DNA of 64,000 nucleotides from Desulfovibrio sp. 86 (GCF_902702915.1 NZ_LR738849.1:2487001-2551000); one strand, 5' to 3'. Positions 53,409 through 62,190 are shown, counted from the first letter of the stretch. Made by a program: numbers and translations. The notes: a model not told the origin generated them from the letters alone.

Positions 53409-54069
53409 GTCTCTCCAATCATTCTGTCAGGATCTGCAAGAGGCCGTTGCCTGTCTGCGCGGCGGTCATGCGCTGATTTTTCCCACCGAAACCTTTTATG
53501 GTCTGGGCTGTCTGGCCACAGACAGCGTGGCCGTGGCCAGAGTCTACCAGTTGAAGCGGCGTCCCGTCCATAAGCCCTTGCCCCTGCTGGCGGCCAGCGC
53601 GGAACAGGTGCGGGCCGTGGCCTGCCTTGAGGGCATGCCCGAAGCCCTTGCCGCCTTCTGGCCGGGGCCGCTCACGGTGCTGCTGCCCGCGAGGCCCGCA
53701 GTGCCTGCGGCTCTTGTGAATGAACGCGGTCAGGTGGCGGTGCGGGTGACGCCGCATCCCGTGGCGGCGGCTCTGGCCCTGGGCGCGGGCGGTCCGCTGA
53801 CGGCCAGCAGCGCCAATCTCAACGGGCGGCAGCCCGTGTCTCGCGTGGAACAACTGGACCCCGAACTCCTGGCCGCGCTGGAACACGAGGGGCAGAGGCC
53901 CTGCGTACTGACCCTTGGCCCGTTCCCGCAGGGAGGAGAGCCTTCAACCCTTGTGGAACCCCTGGCGGACGGAGAAAGCGCCGGAGGGAGCTCGCGGCGG
54001 CTGCGTATGGTTCGCGCCGGGGCTGTGAGCGCTCAGGCCCTGAAGGCTGCGGGCTTTACGGTTGTCTAA
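53407..54069 (+). CDS. TsaC/Sua5-like threonylcarbamoyl-AMP synthase
   Basis: A 220-residue YrdC-fold enzyme for the t6A tRNA modification. The signature is LIFPTETFYGLGCLATDS, followed by LKRRPVHKPLPLLAAS and TASSANLNGRQPVS. The start at 53407 overlaps the rlmH start codon. A weak AAGGG lies upstream, within rlmH. It has no Sua5 C-terminal domain, so TsaC is the closer label. Followed by a family A repeat. Confidence 0.88.
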   Translation: MSLQSFCQDLQEAVACLRGGHALIFPTETFYGLGCLATDSVAVARVYQLKRRPVHKPLPLLAASAEQVRAVACLEGMPEALAAFWPGPLTVLLPARPAVPAALVNERGQVAVRVTPHPVAAALALGAGGPLTASSANLNGRQPVSRVEQLDPELLAALEHEGQRPCVLTLGPFPQGGEPSTLVEPLADGESAGGSSRRLRMVRAGAVSAQALKAAGFTVV

Positions 54070-54097
54070 GGTCACGCTGAAATATTTTTTGGCATGC

Positions 54098-54165
54098 TTT
54101 GTGGGGGAGGGACCCTTTTGGAAAAGGGTCTCCTCCCCCACGCCCCCACCCCCTAAAACTTTTAT
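54098..54165 (+). repeat. Dispersed G/C-rich palindromic repeat, family A
   Basis: Fourth copy, downstream of the tsaC-like gene in the same orientation as the gene. It may act as its transcription end. Confidence 0.9.
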
Positions 54166-54342
54166 GGCGGGTTGGTATAGTACAAGACGCTATTTACTGA
54201 TTTCGCGCCACGCCGGTTGTTTTCGGCCTGGGTCTTTACACCTCTGGCCGAAACCGTTGGCGGCTGGTCAGGGGCATTGCGCGGAGGGCCGTAATGCGGC
54301 GCTGACTGCCGGGGCAGCGGGCACACGGGGAGTCTCAGGGGG

Positions 54343-54990
54343 CTACGCGGGCTTCACGAAAACCTGCCGCCGTATTATGACGTTGATGTACTGGTCTGCG
54401 ATCTGAATAAGCCCCAGCTTTGCGCAGATGTCCGCATAGCTGTTTTCACGGTTATCGCGGAACTTTTCTGTCAGGGCCATGAGCGGGCGCAACACAAGCC
54501 CCCACCCGCGTAGCTGCGGTTTTGCCACATCCACCAACAGAAATTTGCCGCCGGGTTTCAGCATGCGGGCAATATTGCTCAAGGCGGCGCGGCGCACCTC
54601 CGGGCTTGCCTCGTGCAGGGCCAGTGAGGTCATGGCAAGATCCAGCGCCCCATCGGGAAAAAGCGCCTCATCCATAGACGCCGTGCTGAAATGCAAGGCC
54701 CCGCCCTGACCGCCAGGGCGGTTGCTGGCATAGATCGTCTGATCTTCGGAAAGATCCACCCCGTGTATGGTGCAGCGCGGCGACGATCTGTGCGCCAATG
54801 CAAAACTCAGGGCTCCCGTGCCGCACCCCATGTCCAGAGCCTTCATGCCGTCTTCAAGACGCAGGTCGCCAACGGCGCGCTTGTAAAAGTCCTCGTTCAG
54901 CCCGAATATTCTGGCCATGCGTTCGTAGTGTTTGCCCGCGCGCATCCCTGTAAAAGCCTCGCCTTTTTCCACTGTGTTGTGGCTGTTCAT
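54343..54990 (-). CDS. Class I SAM-dependent methyltransferase
   Basis: A 215-residue protein with the SAM-binding loop ALDMGCGTGALSFALA, then IHGVDLSEDQTIYA, LDLAMTSLALHEASPEVRRAAL and MLKPGGKFLLVDVAKP, the usual motif order. It is like UbiE/YcgJ-type small-molecule methyltransferases; substrate unknown. It lies downstream of the MarR gene, and an operator (55097-55125) sits about 110 bases before its start, so it is probably a target of that regulator. Confidence 0.82.
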   Translation of the reverse strand: MNSHNTVEKGEAFTGMRAGKHYERMARIFGLNEDFYKRAVGDLRLEDGMKALDMGCGTGALSFALAHRSSPRCTIHGVDLSEDQTIYASNRPGGQGGALHFSTASMDEALFPDGALDLAMTSLALHEASPEVRRAALSNIARMLKPGGKFLLVDVAKPQLRGWGLVLRPLMALTEKFRDNRENSYADICAKLGLIQIADQYINVIIRRQVFVKPA

Positions 54991-55096
54991 ATTTTTCCCA
55001 TCACTGGTTAGGGTGAAGCCGTGCAGGCCAGGGCGCGCCTTGCGTCAATGATGCCGCGCATGCCGCTTGCGATGCCGGTGGGCGTGGCATGTATCG

Positions 55097-55125
55097 ATAT
55101 TTTGTATGGTAGCCATACAAAATAT
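55097..55125. promoter_or_regulatory. MarR operator, perfect 13-base-arm palindrome
   Basis: Arms ATATTTTGTATGG and CCATACAAAATAT around TAG. The core GTATGGTAGCCATAC recurs in the marR promoter at 55697-55711. It lies between the marR 3' end and the methyltransferase start. Confidence 0.85.
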
Positions 55126-55147
55126 CCCAAAAAAAAGGCCGCCGCGA

Positions 55148-55687
55148 TCAGCCCTTGCTGTAGGCGACGAGCCTCATCAGAATGTTATTGAGCATCTGCG
55201 TAAAACTTTTCAGTAGTTCCGGGCCATATTCTGCCACCACTTCAAGCACAAGATTGTCGAGTTTCTGGTGCAAACAGATGTGGTTCTGGTGGGCGAGCAA
55301 TCCTTTATCCGTAAGATAAATGTTCAGCCTGGTCATTTTCAGCGGGTCCTTTTCCTTGCGCACAAGCCCCTTGCGTTCAAGTTTGCGCAGCATTTCAGAA
55401 ACGCTGCCCTTGGTTATCCTAAGTTTTTCGGCCAGGCCGTTCACATGAATGCCCTGGGCATTGTGAATGGTCATGATCATCTGGATTTCCGCCAGATGAA
55501 TCTCCACATCAGTGCCAAAATTGCGGCATTGACGTTCCAGCATGTAAAACTGGTTTACCAGCGAGAGCAGAGCGAAGCAGATGTGATTATTGCGCAGGCG
55601 CTGGATGTCCGGGTCGTCGTGGTCGTCGAGAATTGACTGCTGAATGCGCAGTTCGACGGCGGTTTTTTTGTAGTCCTTATCGTACAT
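55148..55687 (-). CDS. MarR-family transcriptional regulator
   Basis: A 179-residue winged-helix protein. EIQMIMTIHNAQGIHVNGLAEKLRITKGSVSEMLRKLERKGLVRKEKDPLKMTRLNIYLTDKG is the typical MarR DNA-binding part, flanked by dimerisation helices. ATG at 55687 has no ribosome site; the promoter places the likely transcript start at or next to the ATG. It probably represses itself and the methyltransferase gene through the two shared palindromes. Ligand unknown. Confidence 0.88.
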   Translation of the reverse strand: MYDKDYKKTAVELRIQQSILDDHDDPDIQRLRNNHICFALLSLVNQFYMLERQCRNFGTDVEIHLAEIQMIMTIHNAQGIHVNGLAEKLRITKGSVSEMLRKLERKGLVRKEKDPLKMTRLNIYLTDKGLLAHQNHICLHQKLDNLVLEVVAEYGPELLKSFTQMLNNILMRLVAYSKG

Positions 55688-55693
55688 GTGGGG

Positions 55694-55722
55694 TATGTAT
55701 GGTAGCCATACTATTTTGTCAA
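55694..55722 (-). promoter_or_regulatory. marR promoter with embedded operator
   Basis: On the minus strand, TTGACA (55717-55722), a 17-base spacer, then TACATA (55694-55699), only six bases before the ATG. The palindrome core GTATGGTAGCCATAC (55697-55711) lies in the spacer and the -10. Autorepression and a leaderless mRNA are likely. Confidence 0.7.
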
Positions 55723-55825
55723 GAACTGGAGACGCCCGACTTTGCATGCTTGCGGCCCGACCCGTGCTGGCTTAATATGCCTGTGCCTGCGGCAGTCGCC
55801 GCCTGGCAAAGACACTGAGGCTGAA

Positions 55826-56410
55826 ATGAAAAAAGACGTCGTCTGCCCCCACTGCGGCAAGCCCTATTCCTGCTTTCGCAATCCCGCGCCCACGGCGGAT
55901 GTGATCATTTACGAGCCGGGCAGGGGGGTGGTGATCATCCGGCGCAGGCACACGCCCATCGGCTTTGCCCTGCCGGGCGGATTCATAGACGAGGGCGAGC
56001 AGGCTGAAGAGGCCGCCGTTCGTGAAATGCGTGAAGAAACAGGGCTTGACGTGGAACTGACGGGATTGCTGGGCGTGTATTCACGGCCCAAGCGCGATCC
56101 CCGCCAGCACACGCTTACCGTGGTTTTTACGGGCAAGGCGCGTAATCCTGACGCCATCTGCGCCGGGGACGACGCGGCCCAGGCCGCTTTTTATCCGCTG
56201 GACGCCCTGCCGCAGCCGCTGGTCTTTGACCATGCGGAAATTCTGGAGCATTTCAGGCAGGCCCTGGCCGGACAGCGGCAGGTGGCGGCCGTGCAGCCCC
56301 TGGCCTGCCACCATCTGCCCGATATGAACGCCGGTACGGACAAAAGCGTGAGCTCAGCCGTATCCGCCGCGCCCGCCACATCGTCAGGACATGAAGGGGA
56401 GAAGTGCTGA
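55826..56410 (+). CDS. NUDIX hydrolase with zinc-ribbon start
   Basis: A 194-residue protein. A short CPHCGKPY zinc-ribbon-like start is followed by a NUDIX box GGFIDEGEQAEEAAVREMREETGL. Such proteins hydrolyse nucleoside diphosphate derivatives, for example ADP-ribose. ATG at 55826; the C-terminal 40 residues are Ser/Ala-rich. Its stop overlaps the UbiD-like start (TGATG). Confidence 0.9.
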   Translation: MKKDVVCPHCGKPYSCFRNPAPTADVIIYEPGRGVVIIRRRHTPIGFALPGGFIDEGEQAEEAAVREMREETGLDVELTGLLGVYSRPKRDPRQHTLTVVFTGKARNPDAICAGDDAAQAAFYPLDALPQPLVFDHAEILEHFRQALAGQRQVAAVQPLACHHLPDMNAGTDKSVSSAVSAAPATSSGHEGEKC

Positions 56411-58284
56411 TGGGCTACCGCAACATGCAGGAATGCCTCGCCGATCTGGAGAGTCGTGGGCACCTCAAGCGTATCGACGCAGAGGTGGACCCGTATCTGG
56501 AACTGGCGGCCATCCAGCGGCGGGCCTTCAGGGCCAAGGCTCCGGCCCTGCTGTTCACGCGGGTCAGGGGCACGTCCTTTCCCATGCTGTGCAATCTTTT
56601 CGGCACGCGCGAGCGCCTGCAGTATATTTTCAGGGACAGCCTGCCTGCCGTGCGGGCCGTGCTGGCCGCCAAGGCCGATCCTGCGGCTGCCCTTAAAAAG
56701 CCCTGGGCCGCGCTGCCTGCGGTGCCGGGACTCTGGCACATGCTCCCCCGGCTGCGGCGCGGCAAGGGCGGCAGCCAAGGCGGCAACGTGCCCGTGCTGG
56801 AGCGCCGTTGCGCGCCCGCCGACCTGCCGCAACTGACCTGCTGGCCTATGGACGGCGGGGCCTTCATCACCCTTCCCCTTGTGTACAGCGAAGACCCCGC
56901 CAAAACGGGGGCAGACGCGTCCAACCTGGGCATGTACCGGGTGCAGCAGAGCGGCAATGACTACGCGCCGGACGAAATGGGCCTGCACTACCAGATACAC
57001 CGTGGCATCGGCGTGCACCACGCCCACGCCATCGCGCAGGGGCGTCCGTTGCCCGTGCACGTGTATGTGGGCGGCCCGCCAAGTCTCACCGTGGCGGCGG
57101 TGATGCCCCTGCCCGAGGGCCTCAGCGAACTGCGCTTTGCCGGTCTGCTTGGCGGACGGCGCATGGATATGGCCAGGGTTGACGGCCTGCCCTTGCCCGT
57201 GCTGGCCGAAGCGGATTTTTGCATCAGCGGGCATATCATGCCCAGCGCCAAGCCCGAAGGCCCCTTTGGCGATCATGTAGGGTATTACAGCCTTACCCAC
57301 GATTTTCCCGTGCTCAAGGTGGATGCCGTGTACCACCGCAAGGGGGCGGTGTGGCCCTTTACCGCCGTGGGGCGGCCGCCGCAGGAAGACACCGTTTTTG
57401 GCGAATTCATCCACGAGCTCACAGGGCCGCTGGTGCCGCAGGTTTTTCAGGGCGTGCGCGAGGTGCACGCCGTGGACGCGGCAGGGGTGCACCCCCTGTT
57501 GCTGGCCCTGGGCAGTGAGCGCTATACGCCCTATGAAGCCGCGCGCAGGCCGCGCGAGCTTTTGACCATGGCCCTGCATCTGCTGGGAACCACGCAGACG
57601 GCCCTAGCCAAGTACGTTCTTGTGGCCGCCCACGAGGATGCTCCCGGTCTCAGCGCGGCCCATGCGCCGCAGTTTTTGCGTCACCTTCTGGAACGCACGG
57701 ATTTTGCGCGCGATCTGCACTTTATCACGCACAGCACCAATGACACTCTGGACTACACGGGGCTTGGCCTCAATGAGGGGTCAAAGCTCATATGGGCTGC
57801 CGCCGGGGAAAAACGGCGCGACCTCGGTCAGGAACTGACAGGCCAGGCGTCCGATCTGCCGCCCCTGCCCCAAGGCTTTGGCGACGCGCGCGTGGCTGGC
57901 CCCGGTCTGCTTGTGCTGCGCGGCCCACGGCACGCCCTGGGCAGAAACGAGCCTGATCCGGCAATGGAAACCCTTGCGGACGCCCTGGCCCACTGGCCCG
58001 GACGCGAAGCCTTTCCCCTGGTGGTGGTTGCGGACGATGCGGCGTTCTGCGCCAGGGATATGGACAACTTTCTCTGGGTGGCCTTTACCCGGTCCGACCC
58101 GGCCACGGATGTGTACGGGGCCCGTGCGCAAACGCGGGCGAAGCACTGGTCGTGTGAAGCGCCGCTGGTTATGGACGCCCGCCTGAAGCCCTTCCACGCT
58201 CCCCCCCTGGAAGAGGACCCGGCCATCACCCGCAGGGTGGATGCCCTGGCCGCACCAGGCGGGCCTTTACACGGATACCTTTAA
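56410..58284 (+). CDS. UbiD-family decarboxylase
   Basis: A 624-residue protein of the prenylated-FMN-dependent UbiD family, somewhat longer than E. coli UbiD. Motifs include RVQQSGNDYAPDEMGLHYQIHRGIGVHHAHA (metal and prFMN site), FCISGHIMPSAKPEGPFGDHVGYYS (catalytic Glu/Arg region) and VDAVYHRKGAVWPFTAVGRPPQEDTVFGEFIHEL. In bacteria with the futalosine route such genes act in menaquinone synthesis; the substrate here is not determined. GGAG lies upstream of the ATG at 56410. Confidence 0.87.
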   Translation: MGYRNMQECLADLESRGHLKRIDAEVDPYLELAAIQRRAFRAKAPALLFTRVRGTSFPMLCNLFGTRERLQYIFRDSLPAVRAVLAAKADPAAALKKPWAALPAVPGLWHMLPRLRRGKGGSQGGNVPVLERRCAPADLPQLTCWPMDGGAFITLPLVYSEDPAKTGADASNLGMYRVQQSGNDYAPDEMGLHYQIHRGIGVHHAHAIAQGRPLPVHVYVGGPPSLTVAAVMPLPEGLSELRFAGLLGGRRMDMARVDGLPLPVLAEADFCISGHIMPSAKPEGPFGDHVGYYSLTHDFPVLKVDAVYHRKGAVWPFTAVGRPPQEDTVFGEFIHELTGPLVPQVFQGVREVHAVDAAGVHPLLLALGSERYTPYEAARRPRELLTMALHLLGTTQTALAKYVLVAAHEDAPGLSAAHAPQFLRHLLERTDFARDLHFITHSTNDTLDYTGLGLNEGSKLIWAAAGEKRRDLGQELTGQASDLPPLPQGFGDARVAGPGLLVLRGPRHALGRNEPDPAMETLADALAHWPGREAFPLVVVADDAAFCARDMDNFLWVAFTRSDPATDVYGARAQTRAKHWSCEAPLVMDARLKPFHAPPLEEDPAITRRVDALAAPGGPLHGYL

Positions 58285-58302
58285 CATGGGGGAGGCAGCG
58301 GC

Positions 58303-59997
58303 ATGAAAATAGCCCTTTTGCAGTGCAACAGCGTCACTGGCGATGTGGCCGGAAATATGGAACGCATACTTGACGATGTGCGGCAGGCCGCCGCAGCCGG
58401 GGCGGAGTTGTGCGTGACGCCTGAGCTGGCCTTGTGCGGCGTGGCTCCGGGGCACTACCTTTGTGCGGATGATTTCGCGGCGGGGTGCCGTAAGGCGCTG
58501 GACCATATGGCTGAAGTTCTCAAGGACGGCCCGGCCCTGCTGGTGGGCACGCCCGTGCCCAGCGTGTACGCCTCGGGATTGCTTTCCAATGCCGCCGTGC
58601 TGGTTCACAAGGGCGCGTGGCAGGTGGCCTCGCGCAAGGTCTACCAGAGCGGACAGGGCGGCGCACAGGGATCCGGGCCGGATGGCGAAGACAGCCGCTA
58701 TTTTGACAGGGGCATTTCATGCGGCATTCTGACCCTGGGCGGCTGGCGCATGGGCGTTGTGCTGTGCGAAGACGCCCAGCGCGAAGAAGACGCTTTTTGG
58801 AAAACCCGCTACGCCAGCGGACACAATCCGCTCATGGAACTGGTGCAGCGCGGCGTTGACGCCCTCATCCACATGGCGGCGGCTCCGTATACCGAGGGGG
58901 CGCAGGCCGCGGGCGAGCATATGCTTTCGCACGTGGCCGCTCGGCACCATGTGCACCTTCTTTCCGTCAACCTTGTGGGCGGCAATGACAGCCGCGTGTA
59001 CAACGGGCAAAGTCTGGTTTTTGATCCCACGGGGCAGTTGCTGGCACGGGGAAAGGCTTTTGACGAGGACGTGCTTCTGGTGGATACGGCCCGCAATACC
59101 GCAAGCGGCGCGCCATCGGGCGGCAAGGCTCCGGAGCCGCTGTGCGCCAGCGTTGAGGAAGACTGCTGGCGGGCGCTTACCCTGGGCACGCGCGACTTTG
59201 TGCGCAAATGCGGCGCTGCAAAGGCCATTGTAGGCCTGTCGGGCGGTATAGACTCGTCCCTTGTGTGCTGCGTGGCCGTCGAGGCTCTGGGCGCGGAAAA
59301 CGTCACCGGCGTGCTCATGCCCTCGCCCTACAGCAGTGACGGCTCCATCGGGGATGCCCTCGGCCTTGCCAGCAACCTTGGCATCACCACGGTTACGCTG
59401 CCCATTGAACCTGTCATGAAGGCCTTTGCCCAGACGCTGGCTCCCGGCCTTGATCTTTTTGAGGCCCGCCCCGGCGACACCACCTTTGAAAACCTTCAGG
59501 CGCGCATTCGCGGAACGCTGCTGTCCTCCCTGGCCAACCGCGCCGGGGCTCTTGTGCTCAATACGGGCAACAAAAGCGAGGCCGCCATGGGGTACAGCAC
59601 CCTGTACGGCGACACCGTGGGGGCCCTGGCCGTCATAGGCGATCTGACCAAGACGCGTACCTATGCCGTGGCGCGCTGGTATAATGAGCACAAGGGAGAA
59701 CAGATCATTCCGCAGCAGGTTTTTGACAAGGCCCCCTCGGCGGAGCTGCGCCCCGGCCAGAAAGATGCGGACAGCCTGCCGCCCTACGAAGAGCTTGACC
59801 CCGTGCTTGAAGATCTGCTGCTGCCCACGACGCCGCCTGTGGCCGGGCATTCCTCGCCCCTGCGCCTTGAGGTGCGGCAGAAGCTTTTTGCGGCCGAATT
59901 CAAACGCAGGCAGGAGCCATTGACGCTTTTTGTCAGCCGCATGCCCTTTGGCGAAGGCTGGCAGGCCCCCGTGGCCGGACGTTATAGGCTGCCCTAG
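58303..59997 (+). CDS. nadE: Glutamine-dependent NAD(+) synthetase
   Basis: A 564-residue two-domain enzyme. The N-terminal nitrilase domain has VTPELALCGVAP (Glu), GAWQVASRKVY (Lys region) and GVVLCEDAQ (Cys), giving ammonia from glutamine. The C-terminal domain has VGLSGGIDSSLVCCVAVEALG, the ATP PP-loop, and NTGNKSEAAMGYSTLYGDTVGALAVIGDLTKT. It amidates nicotinate adenine dinucleotide. The TAG stop lies in a family C repeat. Confidence 0.94.
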   Translation: MKIALLQCNSVTGDVAGNMERILDDVRQAAAAGAELCVTPELALCGVAPGHYLCADDFAAGCRKALDHMAEVLKDGPALLVGTPVPSVYASGLLSNAAVLVHKGAWQVASRKVYQSGQGGAQGSGPDGEDSRYFDRGISCGILTLGGWRMGVVLCEDAQREEDAFWKTRYASGHNPLMELVQRGVDALIHMAAAPYTEGAQAAGEHMLSHVAARHHVHLLSVNLVGGNDSRVYNGQSLVFDPTGQLLARGKAFDEDVLLVDTARNTASGAPSGGKAPEPLCASVEEDCWRALTLGTRDFVRKCGAAKAIVGLSGGIDSSLVCCVAVEALGAENVTGVLMPSPYSSDGSIGDALGLASNLGITTVTLPIEPVMKAFAQTLAPGLDLFEARPGDTTFENLQARIRGTLLSSLANRAGALVLNTGNKSEAAMGYSTLYGDTVGALAVIGDLTKTRTYAVARWYNEHKGEQIIPQQVFDKAPSAELRPGQKDADSLPPYEELDPVLEDLLLPTTPPVAGHSSPLRLEVRQKLFAAEFKRRQEPLTLFVSRMPFGEGWQAPVAGRYRLP

Positions 59998-60270
59998 AGC
60001 AGTTTACGAATGAAATGAGTTAAATGCTCTAGAGCGTTGCAAGGAAACGCTGATTTATGCCGTTTGGCGGCCTTGCTTCACGTTTTTTGAAACAGTCGAG
60101 GGCGGAAGAGTCCACTCCTGCTTCAAAAAACGATCGCGCCTTGCCAAACGAAACAACTGCGCGTTCCAGGAGGCTCTTTAATCAGTGTTTTCGTAACCTT
60201 GAAAAAGGGCACATGCTCTAAGACTGCTCGCGGCGCAGCGCGCCGCAACGTGGTGTACATTTTGCCGAAA
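59994..60270 (+). repeat. Repeat cluster: families C, B and F in series
   Basis: Family C at 59994-60034 (CTAGAGCAGTTTACGAATG, then ATGCTCTAGAG) contains the nadE stop. Family B runs from 60042 to about 60190. Family F lies at about 60196-60270. No gene is supported between 59998 and 60612. Confidence 0.8.
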
Positions 60271-60512
60271 AATACGATGTTCGGCAGAATGACAAATTGT
60301 ACTATAACGCATTTCAAAGTGTATCTGTTCTCGTGGCATCGTACTGTGAGAGAAGGGTTTTTCGCCATGCTCTCACTGAGGGGATTTTGGAGTGGGGGCC
60401 GGGCGTGCGCGTCAGGCCGGATTGGCTGTGGTCATGCGCCCCGGCGCTGTAGGCGTGCCTGTATGCTCTTTGCCGCAGCGGCTGCGGGCGTATGGAAGGC
60501 CCGGGAAGGGCG

Positions 60513-60545
60513 GCCCGCCTGAGGCTTGGCGGGCTGGGGTTTTTT
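60513..60545 (+). terminator. Terminator-like hairpin upstream of glpX
   Basis: GCCCGCC-TGAGGCTT-GGCGGGC followed by TGGGG and TTTTTTC. It is about 70 bases before the glpX start, so it may end the nadE transcript or an unannotated leader. Confidence 0.75.
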
Positions 60546-60612
60546 CTTGAAGACGGCGGCGCGCTGGGGTAAGAGCAGTGTGTTGCACAACGCAGAACGA
60601 GTGGAGGAAGGT

Positions 60613-61596
60613 ATGGTGGAAGCACCGGAAAAAAATCTGGCCCTGGATATTGTGCGTATTACCGAGGCGGCGGCCCTGGCGTCAGCCCGCTGGCTCGGGC
60701 GCGGCGACAAGGAGGCCGGAGACGGCGCTGCCGTTGACGCCATGCGCATCAGCTTTGCCACTCTTCATATCGACGGTCTGGTGATCATCGGCGAGGGCGA
60801 AAAAGACAACGCCCCCATGCTGGCCAATGGCGAAAAAGTGGGCATGGGCGTCGGCCCCTGCCTTGACGTGGCCGTGGACCCGGTGGAAGGCACAAGCCTT
60901 CTGGCCTATGGCCGCCCCAACGCCATCTCTGTGGTGGGCGTCGCCCCCCAGGGCAGCATGTTCAATCCCGGGCCGAGCTATTACATGCAAAAGCTCGTGG
61001 TGTCCCGCGAAGCCCGCGATGTGGTCGATCTGGACGCGCCCGTCAAGGTGAACCTGGCCAACGTGGCCAAGGCCATGGGCAAGAGCGTGCAGGACCTGGT
61101 GGTCTTTGTGCTGGACAAGCCCCGGCATGAGAAGCTCATCAGTGAAATCCGCCAGGCTGGCGCTCGCATTCAGCTCCACACCGACGGCGACGTGGCTGGC
61201 AGCCTTATGGCTGTGGACCCGCGCTCTGAAGTGGACATCATGATGGGCACGGGCGGCACCCCTGAAGGCGTGCTGGCCGCTTGCGCCATCAAGGGCATGG
61301 GCGGGCAGCTGCTGGCCCGGCTCGATCCGCAGTCCTATGTGGAAAAAGAAGCCATCAACGAGGCCGGTGTTGACGTGCGCGAAGTGCTCACCGTCAATGA
61401 CCTTGTGCGCAGCGATGACTGCTTTTTTGCGGCCACCGGCATCTCCGGCGGTGATTTCTTGCGCGGCGTGCGCTACAGTTCCAAATACGCCGTGACGCAT
61501 TCCCTTGTTTTACGTGGTAAAACGGGAACGTTGCGGTATGTGGAGTCGTATCATAATATGGATAGGCTCTCGAAATTCAGCGCGGTTCGGTATTGA
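60613..61596 (+). CDS. glpX: Class II fructose-1,6-bisphosphatase
   Basis: A 327-residue enzyme with IGEGEKDNAPML (metal-binding acids), DVAVDPVEGTSLLAYG and DIMMGTGGTPEGVLAACAIKGMGG, the class II FBPase signatures. It hydrolyses fructose-1,6-bisphosphate in gluconeogenesis. ATG at 60613 has a strong GGAGGAAGGT site. Next gene follows directly. Confidence 0.94.
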   Translation: MVEAPEKNLALDIVRITEAAALASARWLGRGDKEAGDGAAVDAMRISFATLHIDGLVIIGEGEKDNAPMLANGEKVGMGVGPCLDVAVDPVEGTSLLAYGRPNAISVVGVAPQGSMFNPGPSYYMQKLVVSREARDVVDLDAPVKVNLANVAKAMGKSVQDLVVFVLDKPRHEKLISEIRQAGARIQLHTDGDVAGSLMAVDPRSEVDIMMGTGGTPEGVLAACAIKGMGGQLLARLDPQSYVEKEAINEAGVDVREVLTVNDLVRSDDCFFAATGISGGDFLRGVRYSSKYAVTHSLVLRGKTGTLRYVESYHNMDRLSKFSAVRY

Positions 61597-62190
61597 ATGA
61601 ATACTTTGTTGTCGGGCTCAGGGGCGCAGCCGCGCCCCATGGCGTCACTGAATATGAATTTTTTTGCACGTGCGGCCACCATGGCTGCACGTGCGCTCCT
61701 GGTCGGAACGGTCATCCTCTGCCTGACCCTGGCGTCCGGTTTGCCGGGCGGAATTTTTTCCGGCCAGGCCCTGGCTGCTACCAGCCATGCGAAAAAACCG
61801 GCTCCAACCCCTTCCACTGTCTATGAAAAGCAGCCGCCGGTTACGGACAAGGAGTTGCTGAACTTTCTTGAAGTGCTGCCGCAATTCCGCTCCTGGGCCA
61901 AGACCAATAATGAAGAAGCCCACCCCACGCTGAACAACGGCAAGGCGGACTTCATGTACTCGCCGCAGGCAGCCGCCTGGGTGCAGCAGCATGGATGGGA
62001 CCCGGTGCGCTTTTTCTGCGTCATGGGCCGCATGGCCGCCGCTCTGGCCATTGTTGAAGAAGGCAATGACATGACCGGCGTCCGTTCCAAAGACATGCCG
62101 GAAGTGACGGAAAGCGAGCTGGCTCTGGCCAGACGCCACCTTGGCACCATGCTGAAGGTCAGCACCGATGTGCCGCCCATAAGCCGGTAG
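61597..62190 (+). CDS. Secreted protein of unknown function
   Basis: A 197-residue protein with an N-terminal hydrophobic segment (LLVGTVILCLTLASGLPGG), a likely signal peptide ending near ALAA. The mature part has VTDKELLNFLEVLPQFRSWAKTNNEE, then DPVRFFCVMGRMAAALAIVEEG, mainly helical. No family recognised with certainty. It starts at the base after the glpX stop; a downstream ATG (61654) may be the true start. Confidence 0.75.
   Translation: MNTLLSGSGAQPRPMASLNMNFFARAATMAARALLVGTVILCLTLASGLPGGIFSGQALAATSHAKKPAPTPSTVYEKQPPVTDKELLNFLEVLPQFRSWAKTNNEEAHPTLNNGKADFMYSPQAAAWVQQHGWDPVRFFCVMGRMAAALAIVEEGNDMTGVRSKDMPEVTESELALARRHLGTMLKVSTDVPPISR

Noticed and set aside
60199-60522. Frame of about 107 codons before glpX
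   Set aside because: It covers the repeat cluster and the terminator-like hairpin, and lacks a ribosome site.
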